This document shows positions 44,277 through 56,413 of a stretch of DNA of 64,000 nucleotides, piece by piece. This DNA comes from Holtermannia corniformis (taxonomy: Eukaryota; Basidiomycota; Tremellomycetes; Holtermanniales), in contig BCIJ01000015.1 in assembly GCA_001599935.1 (NCBI GenBank), forward strand, positions 309,482 through 373,481. Direction: 5' to 3'. Within the stretch, counting starts at the first letter, position 1, and each line of letters opens with the position of its first letter. The notes under the pieces are model-generated. The model was given only the letters and a program-made list of their open reading frames with translations. It made no database searches and was not told where the DNA came from. A program made the position numbers and the translations under genes.

Positions 44277-44638
44277 CGCGGCAATCTCACTTTCAGAAGA
44301 GATGTCCACCAGAGTTTATAAGAGATTCTCGTAGGCCGATGTGAAGGCCTGTCACACGCCACTACCCTCGCGTACGATTATTTCAGCCGAAGGGAGCATG
44401 TCAAGCTACAGTGGAGCGCACTGTACCGCTTGTGTCTTGCTCGTTACAGTCAAGCATGGTCAAGCTCGCACCCAGCAAGGCAGGGTGCTCTGCCGAAAAA
44501 AGAGAGACCTTGGTAGATGTTTCTGAGAAATTGCACAAGAGCTGGGGACTACCGTTTTTCGCTTGCTGCCAGCACAGAGTTGCACGGATTCATTATTAAC
44601 TCGTCTTGTTTGGGCTCGCGTTCAATGCTAGTGATGCA
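44277..44638. other. Intergenic between small gene region and mL46 gene (convergent)
   Basis: 362 bases with short frames only. It probably carries terminators of convergent genes. Confidence 0.45.
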
Positions 44639-45625
44639 TCACGCGTCCTCCGCTCCAGGTCCGACACCCAACATGCCCCGCACAGCACGCCATTCATCGG
44701 CCGGTAACCGTTCTTCAACCTCTTGCGCGGTCAACCACGCCCAGCTCTTGATGGATGATGTCGGCGTCGGGTCGGGCTTGCCGGCGAGGATGTGGGATTT
44801 GAAGAAGAAGGTCTGGGGGTGTCAGCGTTGGTCATTGTGGGGTGGTGAGGTGGTTTGGGCGAGGGTGTGTGGCGGACGGGTGAGATGGGAAGGAGACGAG
44901 GAAGGAGCAAGCCAACGAGCCGAGAGGGAGAATGGAGGAGCAGGAGGGAAGGACGCGACCCAAGCCCACACTTACCCGTTGCTGCGCGTTTATCTGATCC
45001 ACCCCGATCGGTTTCCTCGTCACGAGCCAAGTATCCATCTCCTCTCCTAGTTCCTCATAGACGCCTCTGATCGCTGCCTGGTGCAGTCCCTCGCCCTGTG
45101 CCAACTCTCTCTTGACGAAACCCCAGTGCCCGTCTTTGCCCTCTACAAGCAGATACACCTCGTCTTCGGCCCTTCGTTCGAGCTCGCCCCGTTCTTCCAG
45201 CCGACTGCGCGGGACGGCCTCAATCTCTGCCTCGGCTGGGATCTCGCCAACGTCTGGCCGTTTCCCTGCCAAGCGCTCTCCGAAAGTCTCGACATCACGC
45301 GCGTACTGGGCGTCGAGGAAGCGTCGGGACGCGAGCGAGCCCGACTTGAAGTAGAAATCGTGGGGTGGGGGGTTGGACAGCGCGCTTCGGAGCGCGGTAG
45401 AGTAGCGGTGGTATGCTGTTTCAAGGGGTGTAGGCGTCGGCGTCAAGAGCGGTTGGCGCGAGAGCAGGAGAGAAGCGTAGAGCTTTGGCTTTGTCGATGT
45501 CGATTGCGAGCGCTTCGAGGTCGCTGTTGCTGTCAGCGCTGTACCGCTGTGGATCCGGAGAGATGCTAGATACCTCTACCTGTTGCGACTATCGACTTGA
45601 GTGTGCGTGAGCTGCTGGCCGACAT
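44639..45625 (-). CDS. MRPL17: Mitochondrial large-subunit ribosomal protein mL46 (yeast Mrpl17)
   Basis: A structural protein of the mitochondrial 54S subunit with a non-catalytic NUDIX-like fold. Exon 1 (MSASSSRTLKSIVAT) is basic and Ser-rich, fitting a mitochondrial presequence. Exon 2 gives KLYASLLLSRQPLLTPTPTP, LETAYHRY, KSGSLASRRFLDAQ, EVYLLVEGKDGHWGFVKREL and GEGLHQAAIRGVYEELGEEM, the NUDIX-like helix. Exon 3 begins TFFFKSHILAGKPDPT and ends GVGPGAEDA. The second intron is long for this locus (about 190 bases, 44815-44985). RRP6 is transcribed divergently 289 bases away, so the two share a promoter region. Confidence 0.88.
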
Positions 45626-45914
45626 TGTGAACGGTGCGTAGACTGGTGCTGGTGCTCTCAAAACTCGAGTGGTGGTCGATGCCGTCAAGGGGGTTAAGCG
45701 GGGTCTCGGCGTTATACAAAACGCCGAGCTATCACGTGGCAAGGGGGTTTAGATTTTGGACGATGGGACTTAGGGATGGTGTCGACGCGAGATCACAGCG
45801 CGTTCACGAGCTACAGCAGCTTGCACAGCTTAGCATACAGTCTCTAACGCTGCAGCCACGGTCTCCTCTTCGATCCAGAGCGCTCTGCGCGCGCTTCGAG
45901 CTCCCGCACGCACA

Positions 45915-48745
45915 ATGACCACGGCCATGCCTTCGCCCACGACCGACTTTGCAGCCTACGTCGTCGCGCTCCAGGGAGCACTCGAAGCAACCACAAAGCA
46001 TGCGAGCGCTCTTCCAGGCCCATCGGATCTCTCATTCCATCGCTCGCTGAACCGGTCGTTTGCAAGAGAGCTCGATCGCTCGTCGGCGCGCGTCCTCGGC
46101 CACGCGAACCGGCTCCTGTCGACGGTCGCGACTGCCTCTGTTGGTGCTGTAGCCAGTGGCAAAGCAAAGAAGGGCAAGAAGAGGCGAGAACTGGTCGATG
46201 AGGACGATGTGGTCGATGGCTTCGAGGCCGCCGTGGTCGATACGATGGATCAGCTGCTCGAGGACGCGGACTCGTGCTTGGACGAGTTCACAGGGCAGAA
46301 GAAGGCGGCGGCGATCGAGGTCAAGGACAAGGTGGATCCCGTCAAGGTGTGTGCGGGTATCGTACCCGTGTTGAATGCTGACCCCGTACAGCGCGTCCTG
46401 TCGGCCAACCACACGCCAAGCGCAAGATTACCGTACAATCTCCTGCACGACTCGTCACTGCGCAAGCCGCAGCTCGACTTTACCCCACCTGTCGATAGCT
46501 CGAACGATTCACCAGCTTGGGTACCGACGCTGCCAGTCAAGCACCACGCAATGGTCCCCCTCGACTATACCCCCTCACCCGCCACCACACCGGAACCGCT
46601 AGGTGACCATCCGTACGCATACGAGACAGCGCACCTGCCCTACCCGACGTCCCTCTTCACTCCAACCCCTCCGATCCCCGCTAAATCGTTTGCCACCACA
46701 CCCTTCACGTTCGTGCAAACGCCCGCACAGCTCAACGACCTCATTGCCGCGCTCCTTCCGGCCAAAGAGATCGCGGTCGATCTCGAACACCACTCGTTCC
46801 GTTCGTACGCCGGGTTCGTCTGCTTGATGCAGATCAGCACCCGAGACCAAGACTGGGTCGTTGACGCGCTCGCCTTGCGCAACGAGCTGCGCGAGACCAA
46901 GCTCGGCGGCGTGTTTGCCGATCCGAGCATCGTAAAGGTCTTTCATGGCGCCGATTCCGACATTATCTGGTTGCAACAGGACTTTGACATCTACGTCGTC
47001 AACCTGTTTGACAGCTATCATGCGTCAAAGGTTTTGGGTCGGTCGCGCTCGGGTGCCCTCGGGATGGCTGCTAACGCAGCGCAGAGTTCCCATCGTTCTC
47101 GCTTGCGAGCTTACTGTCGCTCTATTGCGATTTTACGGCCGACAAGCGCTACCAGATGGCCGATTGGCGGATCCGGTGAGCCCAAACGGCTTGGTGTAGC
47201 CAGGCATCAGCTCACGCTCGTGCCCAGACCGATCCCAGCCGAAATGCTCTTCTACGCCCGCTCAGACACCCACTACCTCTTGTACATTTACGACAACCTG
47301 CGCAATTCCCTGCTTTCGCGCTCGGCACCCACTTCGCCTCTCCACCCATCGACCTCTGGACCTGTGAACCCACAGTCGTCGATCCGCACAGTGCTCGAGC
47401 GCTCAGCACAGACAGCGACCAAGCTGTACCAGAGTGAACGGTATGATGCGGAGAATGGCGGTGGATCCGGAGGTTGGGCGGGCCTCTTGAAGAAGAGTGG
47501 CAGGGCGCTAGGCGGGGATGTCAGGAGGACACAAGTGTTCAAAGCGCTACACGCCTGGAGAGACGCCGTTGCCAGAACCGAAGACGAGAGCGTCCAGTAA
47601 GTCGTCGCTGTCTCCGACGTGTCCATGCGCTGACGCCAACAGCTACCTGATGCCAAACCACCAACTGTTCACCCTGACCGCCAAACTGCCGCAATCCCCC
47701 GCCGAAGTTTTGAGCTACACTAAACCGATCTCGCCGCTTCTAAGGAAAAAAGTACATGAACTCGCGGGCGTCATTCGCGATGCCATGGCTCGACCTCTAC
47801 CAACGCCTGCGCCTGCACCGGGATCGCCAAAGTCGCCCGCGCTGGTTCAAGTACAAAGTCAGGGTCGAAAGGTCGTTGGAGACGTTTGGGCTGCGCCTGG
47901 GACTGTCGCAGGGTCTAGTGGGGGCAAGAGCAGAGCGTCCGGTTCGGCCATGTTTGGTTCAACTCTCAGATCGGGATCCGGAGCGGTCAAGGGCAAGGGG
48001 AAAGCCGAGGCGGCAAGCGCGCTGTTTGGGTCTGCTATCGCGAACAAGGTCAGTGCGGTTGTGATCTTGCACCCTGTGGTTGACACTAGGCAGAACAAGG
48101 ATGGCAAAGCATTCCAAGAAGCCGCCAAGCGCGTTCATCAATCGTTCCTCCCGGCACCTATGCCGGCACCCTCCCCTCCACCTCAAGCACCCTCATCCGC
48201 ACCAGCGTCCACGTCCACCCATCCTGCACCCGAGCCCGAGCAGATCCCCTTTGTCCCAGCGGCTTCACGCACGACCCTGCCGGTACCAGACAAGACCGAG
48301 GTCGTGACTGTTGGTCTGAGCAAGCGACAGCGTAAAGCCAAGAATAAGCGTGAGCGCGCAGCTGTGGACGACACGCCTGCATCCGGCTCGACGTCTACGC
48401 CAGAGGTCGAGACCAAGAAGATCAAGTTGTCACCGCCCGCACCAGCGACACCGGCGACAGCCAAGAAGGACAAGAAGCGGAACAAGACCAAGATCAAGCC
48501 CGAGGACATCCCAGCGTTCGACTATGCGCAACAGCCAAACGGCCTCGACAGTTTCAAAGCTGAACAACCGACAAAGCTCGCAAAGAAGCCCAAGAAGCCA
48601 AAGGGCCGTGAGTCGTCTCGGATCCGTACGGTCGTGCTCTGGCTGACGGTGATCAGCGATCGTGGATACGTCCAATTTCCGTAAACCGCCTGCGGACCCG
48701 ACGGGGCCCAAGGCGGGTAGTCGGTCGACCGTGTTCAAAAGCTAG
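45915..48745 (+). CDS. RRP6: Nuclear exosome 3'-5' exoribonuclease Rrp6
   Basis: The distributive DEDD-Y nuclease of the nuclear exosome; it trims 5.8S rRNA and snoRNAs and degrades aberrant RNAs. The N-terminal PMC2NT region ([19 protein letters not shown]) binds Rrp47. The catalytic motifs are [14 protein letters not shown] (D, E), [16 protein letters not shown] (D) and [15 protein letters not shown] (Y, D), joined by [16 protein letters not shown] and [15 protein letters not shown]. The HRDC domain holds [19 protein letters not shown] and [11 protein letters not shown]. The C-terminal tail is basic ([16 protein letters not shown]) and ends STVFKS at 48745. Introns near 47036-47081, 47177-47228, 47598-47640, 48051-48090 and 48605-48656. 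About 840 residues, close to other fungal Rrp6. Confidence 0.94.
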
Positions 48746-49194
48746 ACTCGAGCCATTTGTAGCTCCGTTGCAATCCACCTCATGCATCATGCTTTATGCC
48801 ATCCTTGTCAATGTGTCGTTTGTTGGCCGCACAAGAGATTGCATGGCTGCAAGGCGATATTCTGCTGCTAGTGACCAAACTACTCACTGCGCGCACATTC
48901 AAAGCTTCGCCACCGGCATTCGCACCGCGCCCACGCATCGTATGTATGTCTTCCGGACACATCAGTGCAGCGCCCACGACCATCAGCCCAACCTCTCACC
49001 GGTAGACTAGACGTGCGGGCTATCGGGTTTGCAGCACGAGCCCATGGTCGGATAAGCGACGTCAAGTGCACTGATCCGAAACGAAAACGAAAGGCTTACA
49101 GAGTATGGGGTACGTTGAGCCGCCATCACGCTGCGGCCGTCATACGCGGCAATCAAGTCTCACAAGGATGCATAAGGGGGCGTACCTCGTCCGC
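48746..49194. other. Convergent 3' intergenic region RRP6/RBM25
   Basis: 449 bases between the stops of convergent genes; no credible gene seen. Confidence 0.5.
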
Positions 49195-50530
49195 TCAGAC
49201 CGTCATCGTGCCCGTCTCGAGGCCGTCGACAAACGCCATCGACTCGAATGCAAGCTGGCGCCAGAGCGCGATCGTAAACGCCATCGCTTCTTCTTCCAGT
49301 ACCTAGGGTTCGGATCAGCCTTGCGGACAAAGGTTGGCAAGGAAACGTACCGGCTCAAGGCCGTCGACAACGTCGTCTGGCCGTTTTCGGTCTCGGAGCT
49401 GCTCTAGCACAAAGTTGACGAGGTCGTCGTCTTCGAGCTCGCCCAGGTATTCAGTCATCTTTGCTCGCACAAACGGCTGCAGTTTGGTTTTGATAACAGA
49501 CTGGGCCGGTCAGCAGGCTAGGTCGAGTCACCGCTACAGCCACGCACCTCGCCGACGGCGGCCCACTCGACTTCAAACTTCCACAACGTCCGCTTGTCCT
49601 TTGAGACCTTGTGTTTGATCTCGAGCAAGCGCGCCGCCCGCTTTGCAATGCGATCGGCGTCTGACAGGCCATCGGGCCCGTAATCGAGCTTGACGAGCGT
49701 CCGCTTCTTCTTCTTCTCTGCCAGCTCGGCCTCTTCGTCTTCACCCTCGAACGCAATTTTGGGCTTGATGACTGGCTTTCTGTCCTCTGCGAGCGGCGTG
49801 TTGACCTCCTTTTTAACGACTTCGGGCGCCAAAGCGAGCTTGACGGGTGCAGCGTCGTCAAACAGGAGCCCGGCTTTACGCTGCTGGTCTTCAAACTCGG
49901 CCATCTCCTCCATCTGGCGCTGCAGGAAGAGCTCAGACTCGCGATCAGCACGCGCTTGCTCGTCGGCTTCCTGCTGGCGATCGCGCAGATCGTCTTGGTA
50001 CTCTCGCTGCCGTGTCGATTGCCGCAGGCTACGCCATCGCACTCTGCGTATGATCAGCAGTGTCACTTCGACTGTCGCCAGACTAACCGGTCGGCGTAGA
50101 AGAGCTCCTTGCCGCGCTCAATCTTGTCCTCGTCGTCCCAGTTTGCGAGCATTTCACGATTGTGCCGCCTCTCGCGCTCTTCATGCTCGTCCTCTGACTT
50201 GATCCGGTTCGTTTCCCGAGTCAGCGTTTCGATGCGCTGTCTCTCGCGCATCTCGAGTCTGCGCTCGCGCTTTGATGCGTCAGCTTGAGATGCCGCTGTT
50301 CAGAGCGCTACACACCTCTCTCAGCATCGTCTCACGTTCCCGAAGCTTCTTCATCTGCCGCAGCTCCTCTTCTTCCTCGTCCGTCCGCTCGCCTTGACCC
50401 TTGCCCTCGACACCCTGGCTCTTGACGAACCCAACCGGCGCTTGGTAGCCCTGCGGTCCGTTGCCGTACCCCGCCGCCGGTGCACCGACTGGCGCGGCCG
50501 AATTCCCCTGTGGTCGGCCCCACTGCCGTC

Positions 50531-50573
<43 letters not shown>

Positions 50574-51713
50574 ACGCCCCTCTGAAAGTCGAAACTTTTC
50601 CTTGTCCGCCTCCATCATCTTGCGCTCCTTTTCTCGCTTGGCGGCCTGTTCGCGGAAGACTGCAATCTGATCGAGCACGACCTCGCGCTGGGCTTCGGGC
50701 AGATCACCCTCGTTGAGGTCTTTGAGGTGACTTGGGACGGCAGCTTGAGCGGCGGCACGGATCTCGGCGGCGGATGGGAGCGCTGCTGCGCTCGTCGATG
50801 GGGATGCTTGAGCGTTGGGATCAGTCAGGAGCTGGACAATGTATGCGATGGATTTGTTCGTCTGCGCGTCGCCCTCGGCGTCGGCCTGTGTGTGTGAGCG
50901 GTTTGCACGAGCAATGGACCATGAACCCACCTCTGTCCGTGGCACCGTTTTTTCGTACTCTGCGAGAAACTCGCTGACTTTGGCATCGGCCTTGACAATG
51001 AGCTTTTTCGAGAGACCTTGTGCGCGGCCCTGGGGCGTCAGGTCGGGCAGTTGGACGCCGTTCAAACAGCGCATGGTGCGCATGACCACGCCGGGGTCTT
51101 CAAACAGGGCATAGCCGAACCCTTGCGGCTTTCCAGTCGCGCCAGCCACGCGCTTGAGCTCGTGCAATGGACCGCAGGCCTGTGAGCGTCAGTGGTGTTT
51201 GTGTGGACAGGGCAAGAACACACATTTAGCAGTGATTTCAGAGTCTCATCGGAGATTCCTGGGGGGATGCCTCCTACGAACAGGGTGCTCGTCTTGACCT
51301 CGCGGACGAAGCCTGGCGCTGCCGGCGTGCTCGGTACGGGCGGGAATGGGCTGCTGGTGGCCCCGATGCCCGGTCGTGGAGGGAGATAGGCTGGTGAGCC
51401 TGTCGGGGGTGGTCTAAATGCCGCTGGTGTCGCAGGTGGTGCGCCGGCTGGGAACGGTGGGTAGCCTGGAGGAAAGCCTGGAGGGTACTGGCCTGGAATG
51501 GGCGGTGGGTATTGATAGCCTGCTGCTGGCGGGGCTGCACCTGGGAACCCGGGNGGNGGGNAAGGTGGGNACGCCGCCCCTGGAGCTGGCGGAAAGCCCG
51601 GTGGGGGGAACGGCGGATAGCTCTGTCCTGGCGGGTAGGGTGCTGCGAGGGATTAGCAAGGCATGATCGGTGGGCAAGTGTAGAAATTGCGCACGCTGGT
51701 TGCCGTTGTACAT
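49195..51713 (-). CDS. RBM25/SNU71-like U1 snRNP-associated splicing factor (RRM plus PWI)
   Basis: A splicing regulator. The N-terminus is a Pro/Tyr/Gly-rich segment (PYPPGQSYPPFPPPGF and repeats). An RRM follows with RNP2 TLFVGGIPPG and RNP1 GFGYALFED, and LHELKRVAGATGKPQ between them. The middle part is a polyQ tract of about 14 residues and then a long Arg/Glu helical region (RRLEMRERQRIETLTRETNR, DDEDKIERGKELFYADR). The C-terminus is a PWI domain (VIKTKLQPFVRAKMTEYLGE, LVNFVLEQLRDRKRP). This order matches human RBM25 and yeast Snu71. The start at 51713 (MYNGNQ, then an intron) was chosen as the nearest Met in good context. Four ambiguous bases (N) fall in the Pro-rich exon at 51554-51570. 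About seven introns. Confidence 0.88.
50532..50570 (-). repeat. CAG trinucleotide repeat coding polyglutamine in the RBM25-like gene
   Basis: Thirteen perfect CTG units on the plus strand (CAG on the coding strand), extended by one CAA, encode 14 Gln. The length is probably polymorphic between strains. Confidence 0.9.
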
Positions 51714-52037
51714 GGTGAGACGTCTTGTCCCCGCACTGGTATGCTCGCTCGCAGTGCTGAGAGTGCTTGAGAGATGTTGCAGTCGCTTTGCAGGCGTTCA
51801 AGAGCACCCGATGAGCGGCAGAGATGGATGTGGATGGTGCAGTGCAAACTGGGGGGACCGTCTTCCTCACGGTCCCAACGACGGTAACGATCATCTCGAC
51901 CGTGTCGACAGCATCCAAGACGTCGTGTGCGCTCTCTACACGCCTACAGAGTGTCCCAGCGTACAAGCGAGCAGCGAGATTGCAACCAGCCGCGCATAGT
52001 CGGCAGGACGTTACAGAGACGCGACGAGAGCTGCACC
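51714..52037. promoter_or_regulatory. Bidirectional promoter region RBM25-like/SNF5
   Basis: 324 bases between divergent starts. No TATA box or coding exon is obvious. Confidence 0.45.
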
Positions 52038-53877
52038 ATGTCGTACCCAACCCGCCAGCGCCCTCAGCCCAGCAGACTTGGTAGTGCGAGTCAGCCAGCG
52101 ACTCCAGGCGCGACAGGCAGCTATCAGGGCCATGCTGCCAGCAGTGGTCAGTTGGCGTCCGGGACATTGCGACGTTGTTGACATTGCGTCTTGCAGTCAA
52201 CTATGCTCAACTGCAGCCTTCCAACGCTCGCACACCGTATGGGAACCCAGGGAACCCAGCGCGTCCGCCGACTGCGTACAACGCATCTACACTCCCACAG
52301 CCGCCGACGTTTCTCCACCCGTCACCATCCGGAGTCTACCCTCCAGGCGACTATCCTCTGCAAGCGTACCCACCGAATCAGCGTACGCGCAGCCAGCAAC
52401 CGCCGGGCAACAATGCACTGCACACGACCTACCCGTCCCGTCTCCGAACCGGCGTGAGCGTCATGGTCCAGCCAGACAAGCTCACCGGCGGCCCGCACGA
52501 ACGTCACGCGTTTGAAGCTGGCTTACTGAACCCCGAGGCAGACGCAGGACCGGGCACGGGCACGGGCGCAAGCTCGCCAGCTCCAGGAACTCCACTGACA
52601 ACCACCGGCCGTCTGTCACGGCTTGCGAGCTCGCGACGGAATCGCGACGGCATGGTCAACTATACCGAAGGCAACTCGGACGACGACTTTGACTTTGACG
52701 AGTCGGGCTCGGATGAAGATTTCCCGGCCGCTGGTGTGAGGCGCGGACGGGCGCCGAGGGTAGCCAGAGTCGAGGGAACGCCCGTTCAGACACCACAGCA
52801 AAAGGAAGCGGCCAAGATTGCCCGGCGCAAAGCCGAGCTCGAAAAAGGGTGGAGTTGGCTCGGTGAGCGTGCGCCGGCGGACCGTGTGCTTGGTGTGCCG
52901 AAACGCAAGACGATGCACGTTTATCAGTGAGTCCCTCGCTTTCGTCGCAGCCGGTGCTGACGAGCGCAGCCATGAGGACGAGCTAGCGCAGGAAGCCGAG
53001 AAACCCGAGCTACTCGTGCCCATCACCGTCGAGCTCGTCGTCGAGGGCTTTCGCATCCGAGACGCCTTTCTGTGGAACCTCAACGGTGCGCTCTCGAGCC
53101 GCAACGGCCCGCTGACGGACCACAGAAACGCTCCACACCCCCGAGTCATTCGCCAAGATCTTTTGCGACGACCTCGGGCTCGCACTCGTCCCGTACGCCG
53201 AGCAAGTCGCCGACATGATCCGCGGCCAGATCGAAGAGAACCAAGGTCTTGCCGAGATCGAGGTCGTCCCGGACGTAAGCGACCAAGTGACTGCAGACGA
53301 TGTCGTCGTGTTTGCAAACGACGAGATCCTAGAATGCGACCCGCGCAAGCGGAAAGCGATCGAGTCGGACTGCCGGATCATCATCAATGTCGGTGTTTCC
53401 CTTTGTTCAATACCCGTGCTGACCGCTGCAGCTCGACGTCCAGATCTACATGTACAACCTTCGCGACCGGATCGAATGGGACCTCGCGTCTCCGCTACCG
53501 CCATCAATCTTTGCTACCCACTACTGCACCGAACTCGGTCTGACGGGCGAAGCCGTGCCGCTCATCACGCACGCGATCCACGAAGAGCTTCTCAAACATA
53601 AAAAGGACGCGCTCGAACTCGGCCTGCTAGGTGGCGGAGGGGAAGAGGAGCAGTCGAAGCGCAAGCGCGGCGCGAGGCGACTCGAGGCCGTGTGGCGCGA
53701 CTGGGGCGAGAGGGCCGAGTTTGGGCCCGTGCTGGTCGAGATGGATATCTACGAGGTGGACAAGAGAGAGCAGGAGAAGGCTAGGACTGCGAGGTAAGTC
53801 TTCAGGATGATCACGTTGGTGCTGACTCTTGTAGGCGGATAAAGCGCACGTTGCCGACGGGCAAGAAGCGGCGGTAG
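52038..53877 (+). CDS. SNF5: SNF5/SFH1/INI1-family chromatin-remodelling subunit
   Basis: Core subunit of SWI/SNF- or RSC-type remodellers. A Gln/Pro/Thr-rich N-terminus (SYPTRQRPQPSRLG) is followed by YPSRLRTGVSVMVQP. An acidic stretch DDDFDFDESGSDEDFP precedes a basic segment. The SNF5 domain shows two imperfect repeats: LLVPITVELVVEG with DAFLWNLNETLHTPESFAK and LVPYAEQVADMIRGQIEEN, then IIINLDVQIYMYNLRDRIEWDL, PPSIFATHYCTELGLTGE and LITHAIHEELLKHKK. A Leu/Arg region follows and the C-terminus is basic (RIKRTLPTGKKRR). About 520 residues. This length fits Sfh1 better than the much larger Snf5 of yeast, but many fungi have one gene of this size; the paralogue is unresolved. Introns near 52148-52197, 52928-52971, 53087-53128, 53389-53431 and 53795-53835. 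Confidence 0.88.
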
Positions 53878-53974
53878 ACGTGTATCGTACGGTCATTCGC
53901 AATGTACGTTCTCGCGGTTCAAGATCCGATCCATGCAAGTGCAACCTAGTGATACATTGATCCTCGCCCATTGG

Positions 53975-54766
53975 CTATCCCACGAATCGAAAGTTTGCGC
54001 TCTGGATGATATACTGCGCCCGTCAGTCTCTCCGTTGCCGTCTAGATCGGTGACACAGCGCACCTTTGGCTGCACACCGCCCAAGCCGAGATCGCCCCCG
54101 AGTGGGTTGACAACAAAGACTTCATGAAACTTGCGAACCTGATTTGGGAATTTCTGGATCGCGTCGCCGTTCGCAGGCGGTGGCAGGACCGAGGGGCCAT
54201 GCACGACCGAACCCGAGATGGTAACGAGGAGCGTGGGCAGGTTGTTTGCGTTTTTCGGCACGTCTGAAGGGATCAGGTGTCTGACACGACGCTGCATAGC
54301 AAGACGAGCGTACCGTCCATAGGGTGACAGTCCATACTCTGAACATCATGGCGACTGAGCGGCATGGCGTCGAGGAACGCGTTGAGTGCCGGTCCGCCTT
54401 TCAGAGGGTTCCCGTTCCAGATCACGTCGGCTGTCGGTGCGTACATTTTGACGACCTGAGGCGCCAGGGTGAGTGTTGCGCCGGGCGCACAGAGGTCGGA
54501 CGTACTTCTGAACGCCGGGTCGGCTCATCGTACGCTTCATAGTAGACTTGGAAGAATAAGAGCGCTCCTTGGGTCGCAATGTCAATGTTCTCAGACGTCC
54601 AGTAGCTGTGAGGATCGGTTAGCGTGAACAAAGGGATGTCTGTCAGACTGCCACACGGCAGGCCAAAGTGAAAACGGCAGAGCTACGGTGATGATCCCAT
54701 TGAAAGGGGATTGAGAAGGGAAGTGACGCGAGTGTCGACTCACGCTTGACCATTGACGGCCGTCAT
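53975..54766 (-). CDS. NXT1: NTF2-like mRNA export factor (NXT1/p15 type)
   Basis: A small NTF2-fold protein; NXT1/p15 pairs with the mRNA export receptor Mex67/NXF1. Joined exons read MTAVNGQA, YWTSENIDIATQGALLFF, QVYYEAYDEPTRRSE, VVKMYAPTADVIWNGNPL, GPALNAFLDAMPLSRHDV, QSMDCHPMD, then LPTLLVTISGSVVHGPS and RKFHEVFVVNPLGGD. It ends YIIQSANFRFVG at the TAG at 53975-53977. Helix I with FFQVYYEAYD, the WNG loop, SMDCHP and the final FRFVG are all expected in the family. Introns: a long first one (about 54614-54743), 54459-54508, about 54237-54290 and 54020-54065. The stop is 98 bases from that of the convergent SNF5 gene, so their 3' UTRs likely overlap. Confidence 0.82.
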
Positions 54767-55078
54767 CTTGAACCTCGGCCCCGCGTGCACGCTGCTTGCG
54801 CTTGGAAAGCAGAATGACAGGCAGAGCTATGGCCGTCTCGCAGTGATAGCTCTGGTTGATCCCTGGGTCGCCGAGTGCTGTCGTTGCTGCGAGTTGAACC
54901 CGAGAGAGGTGGCCAGCAGCGATGCATGAAGCCGGGAGATGGTCCGTCTTCGGACATCCGAGGTGGCGAAAGTGGCACCTGCGCTGGCGCTCCTCGCGGC
55001 TATCCATTGCGTTACATGCTACATACTACATGCTACATGCGACACTGCATGCGACACTGCAGCTGACAGTGAAGCATC
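54767..55078. other. Intergenic region upstream of NXT1 and downstream of HD gene
   Basis: 312 bases; no gene. It contains the short tandem repeat at 55014-55062. Confidence 0.5.
55014..55062. repeat. Short tandem repeats (CTACAT and GCGACACTGCAT units)
   Basis: Three CTACA(T) units in a row with one variant, followed by two copies of the 12-base unit GCGACACTGCA(T/G). They lie just beyond the stop codon of the HD-domain gene. Confidence 0.6.
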
Positions 55079-56024
55079 TCAAGCAGCCTCTGCAAGGGAC
55101 GCAGCCTCGTCGTCGAGCGCCGAGAGGAACGCCATGATCTACGGCAATGTCAGCTACCGTCAGCATAAAGTGCCGCAGGATCCTCGACGCTCCTCGACAT
55201 ACCGTCTTGTGCCGCTTCTCCGCCTCTACTCGTCCATAATCAGTCTACAAACCGCATCAGCATCTCCTCGTTCTATCCTGGCCCACCTTGATTCGATCCC
55301 TAACCAGCACCAGCTTTTCCCAAAAGTGCTCCTCGGCCGACCCGCCCGTTCCCAACAGTTTCCTTCCCTTGACGGCACTGAACGCTGCACAGCGTAGGAT
55401 CCCGATCGCGCCGATCGCATCGAGACGATCGGCGTCTTGGACGGCGTGGAGTTCAGGGCATGTAGCGTGCCATTGTGTCCACCCTGCTCCGGAGGAGTCG
55501 GAGCGTAGTTTGGACTCTGTACTCCAAGAAACGGCGGGGATGATTTGGTAGATTGAATGGATTTGTGCGGGGGTGATGAGCTCGCTGTGGGATTGGAACA
55601 GGGGTGAGAGTAGTGTTGACACTGTTGCGGTCGGTGAGTATTTAGCTAGGGGTCTTAGCGCGATTCGGGCTGCGATAGCGAGGTGATACCATCTGCTTGG
55701 TGTCAGCTGGCTCGGTGAACAAGACAACCCGAGCTGAGGCGTACCAGCCAAGTCGTGGCATAGCGCCGCGAGTTGCACGACCAGCAGGTCCGGCTGCACC
55801 TCGAATGAACGCGCGATTTTCAGTGCCATACGGCGGACGCGATCGACTGTGGCATGTCAGTATTGCGTTGCCACGTCCAGTGGTACACACCGTGCGCCCA
55901 ATCGTGCGATGGGTCATATCTAAGATGCATCTCAGTCGGGATGATCGAGACGTGCTGTACATGATACATACGCGGCCATGCGCGCCTTGACGAGCTCCTC
56001 TGTGTCTCTAATCAGTGCCGCCAT
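55079..56024 (-). CDS. HD-domain metal-dependent phosphohydrolase
   Basis: Exons join as MAALIRDTEELVKARMAA, YDPSHDWAHVDRVRRMALKI and VVQLAALCHDLA, giving the H...HD metal site of the HD superfamily. LAKYSPTATVSTLLSPLF, IHSIYQIIPAVSWSTESK and VQDADRLDAIGAIGILRCA follow, the latter being a hallmark of the YedJ/uncharacterised fungal subfamily. Two more introns place TDYGRVEAEKRHKT and IMAFLSALDDEAASLAEAA at the C-terminus, stopping at 55079. Without them the frame would end early at 55257. Between CHDLA and WYHLAIAARIAL the frame reads through a short insertion that may hold another intron. The substrate is unknown. It is divergent from the NUDIX gene. Confidence 0.8.
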
Positions 56025-56413
56025 GGTGCTGCTCGACCGTCTGCTGGCTGGTTGAGCTCTGAATTCAAGTCGTGACGTGGACAAGCGGCGGATAGGCTTC
56101 CGCTCGCGTGCCTAGCCAAGTCCCCGCGGTGTTATCTCGCACCAAGCCGCCGATCGCCGGGCATGTCCGTATTGGAGCCCCGACTGCCCCAGCGAGACCG
56201 GGAGCATTTTCAAACGATCAGCCTTGACGCAGCGACGGCCAGAGACGCAGTTTAGCGACCGAGCACAGGGAAGGAGAGGGCGCGCGCAGGGAGAGAGCAT
56301 ACGGCAGCGCACGAGCCTACACTCTCGATCGAGACCAAAGGACGGTCTCACCCCACACGCGCACAGACTCGCGACTGGGGCACCCCACGGAAACCACCAG
56401 TGGCAACGGCGCA
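56025..56413. promoter_or_regulatory. Bidirectional promoter region HD gene/NUDIX gene
   Basis: 389 bases between divergent starts; no TATA box and no coding exon identified. Confidence 0.4.

Noticed and set aside
55257..55259. Stop codon taken as the end of the HD-domain protein
   Set aside because: It lies inside a GTGGGC...TGTAG intron; two further exons give a family-like C-terminus ending at 55079.
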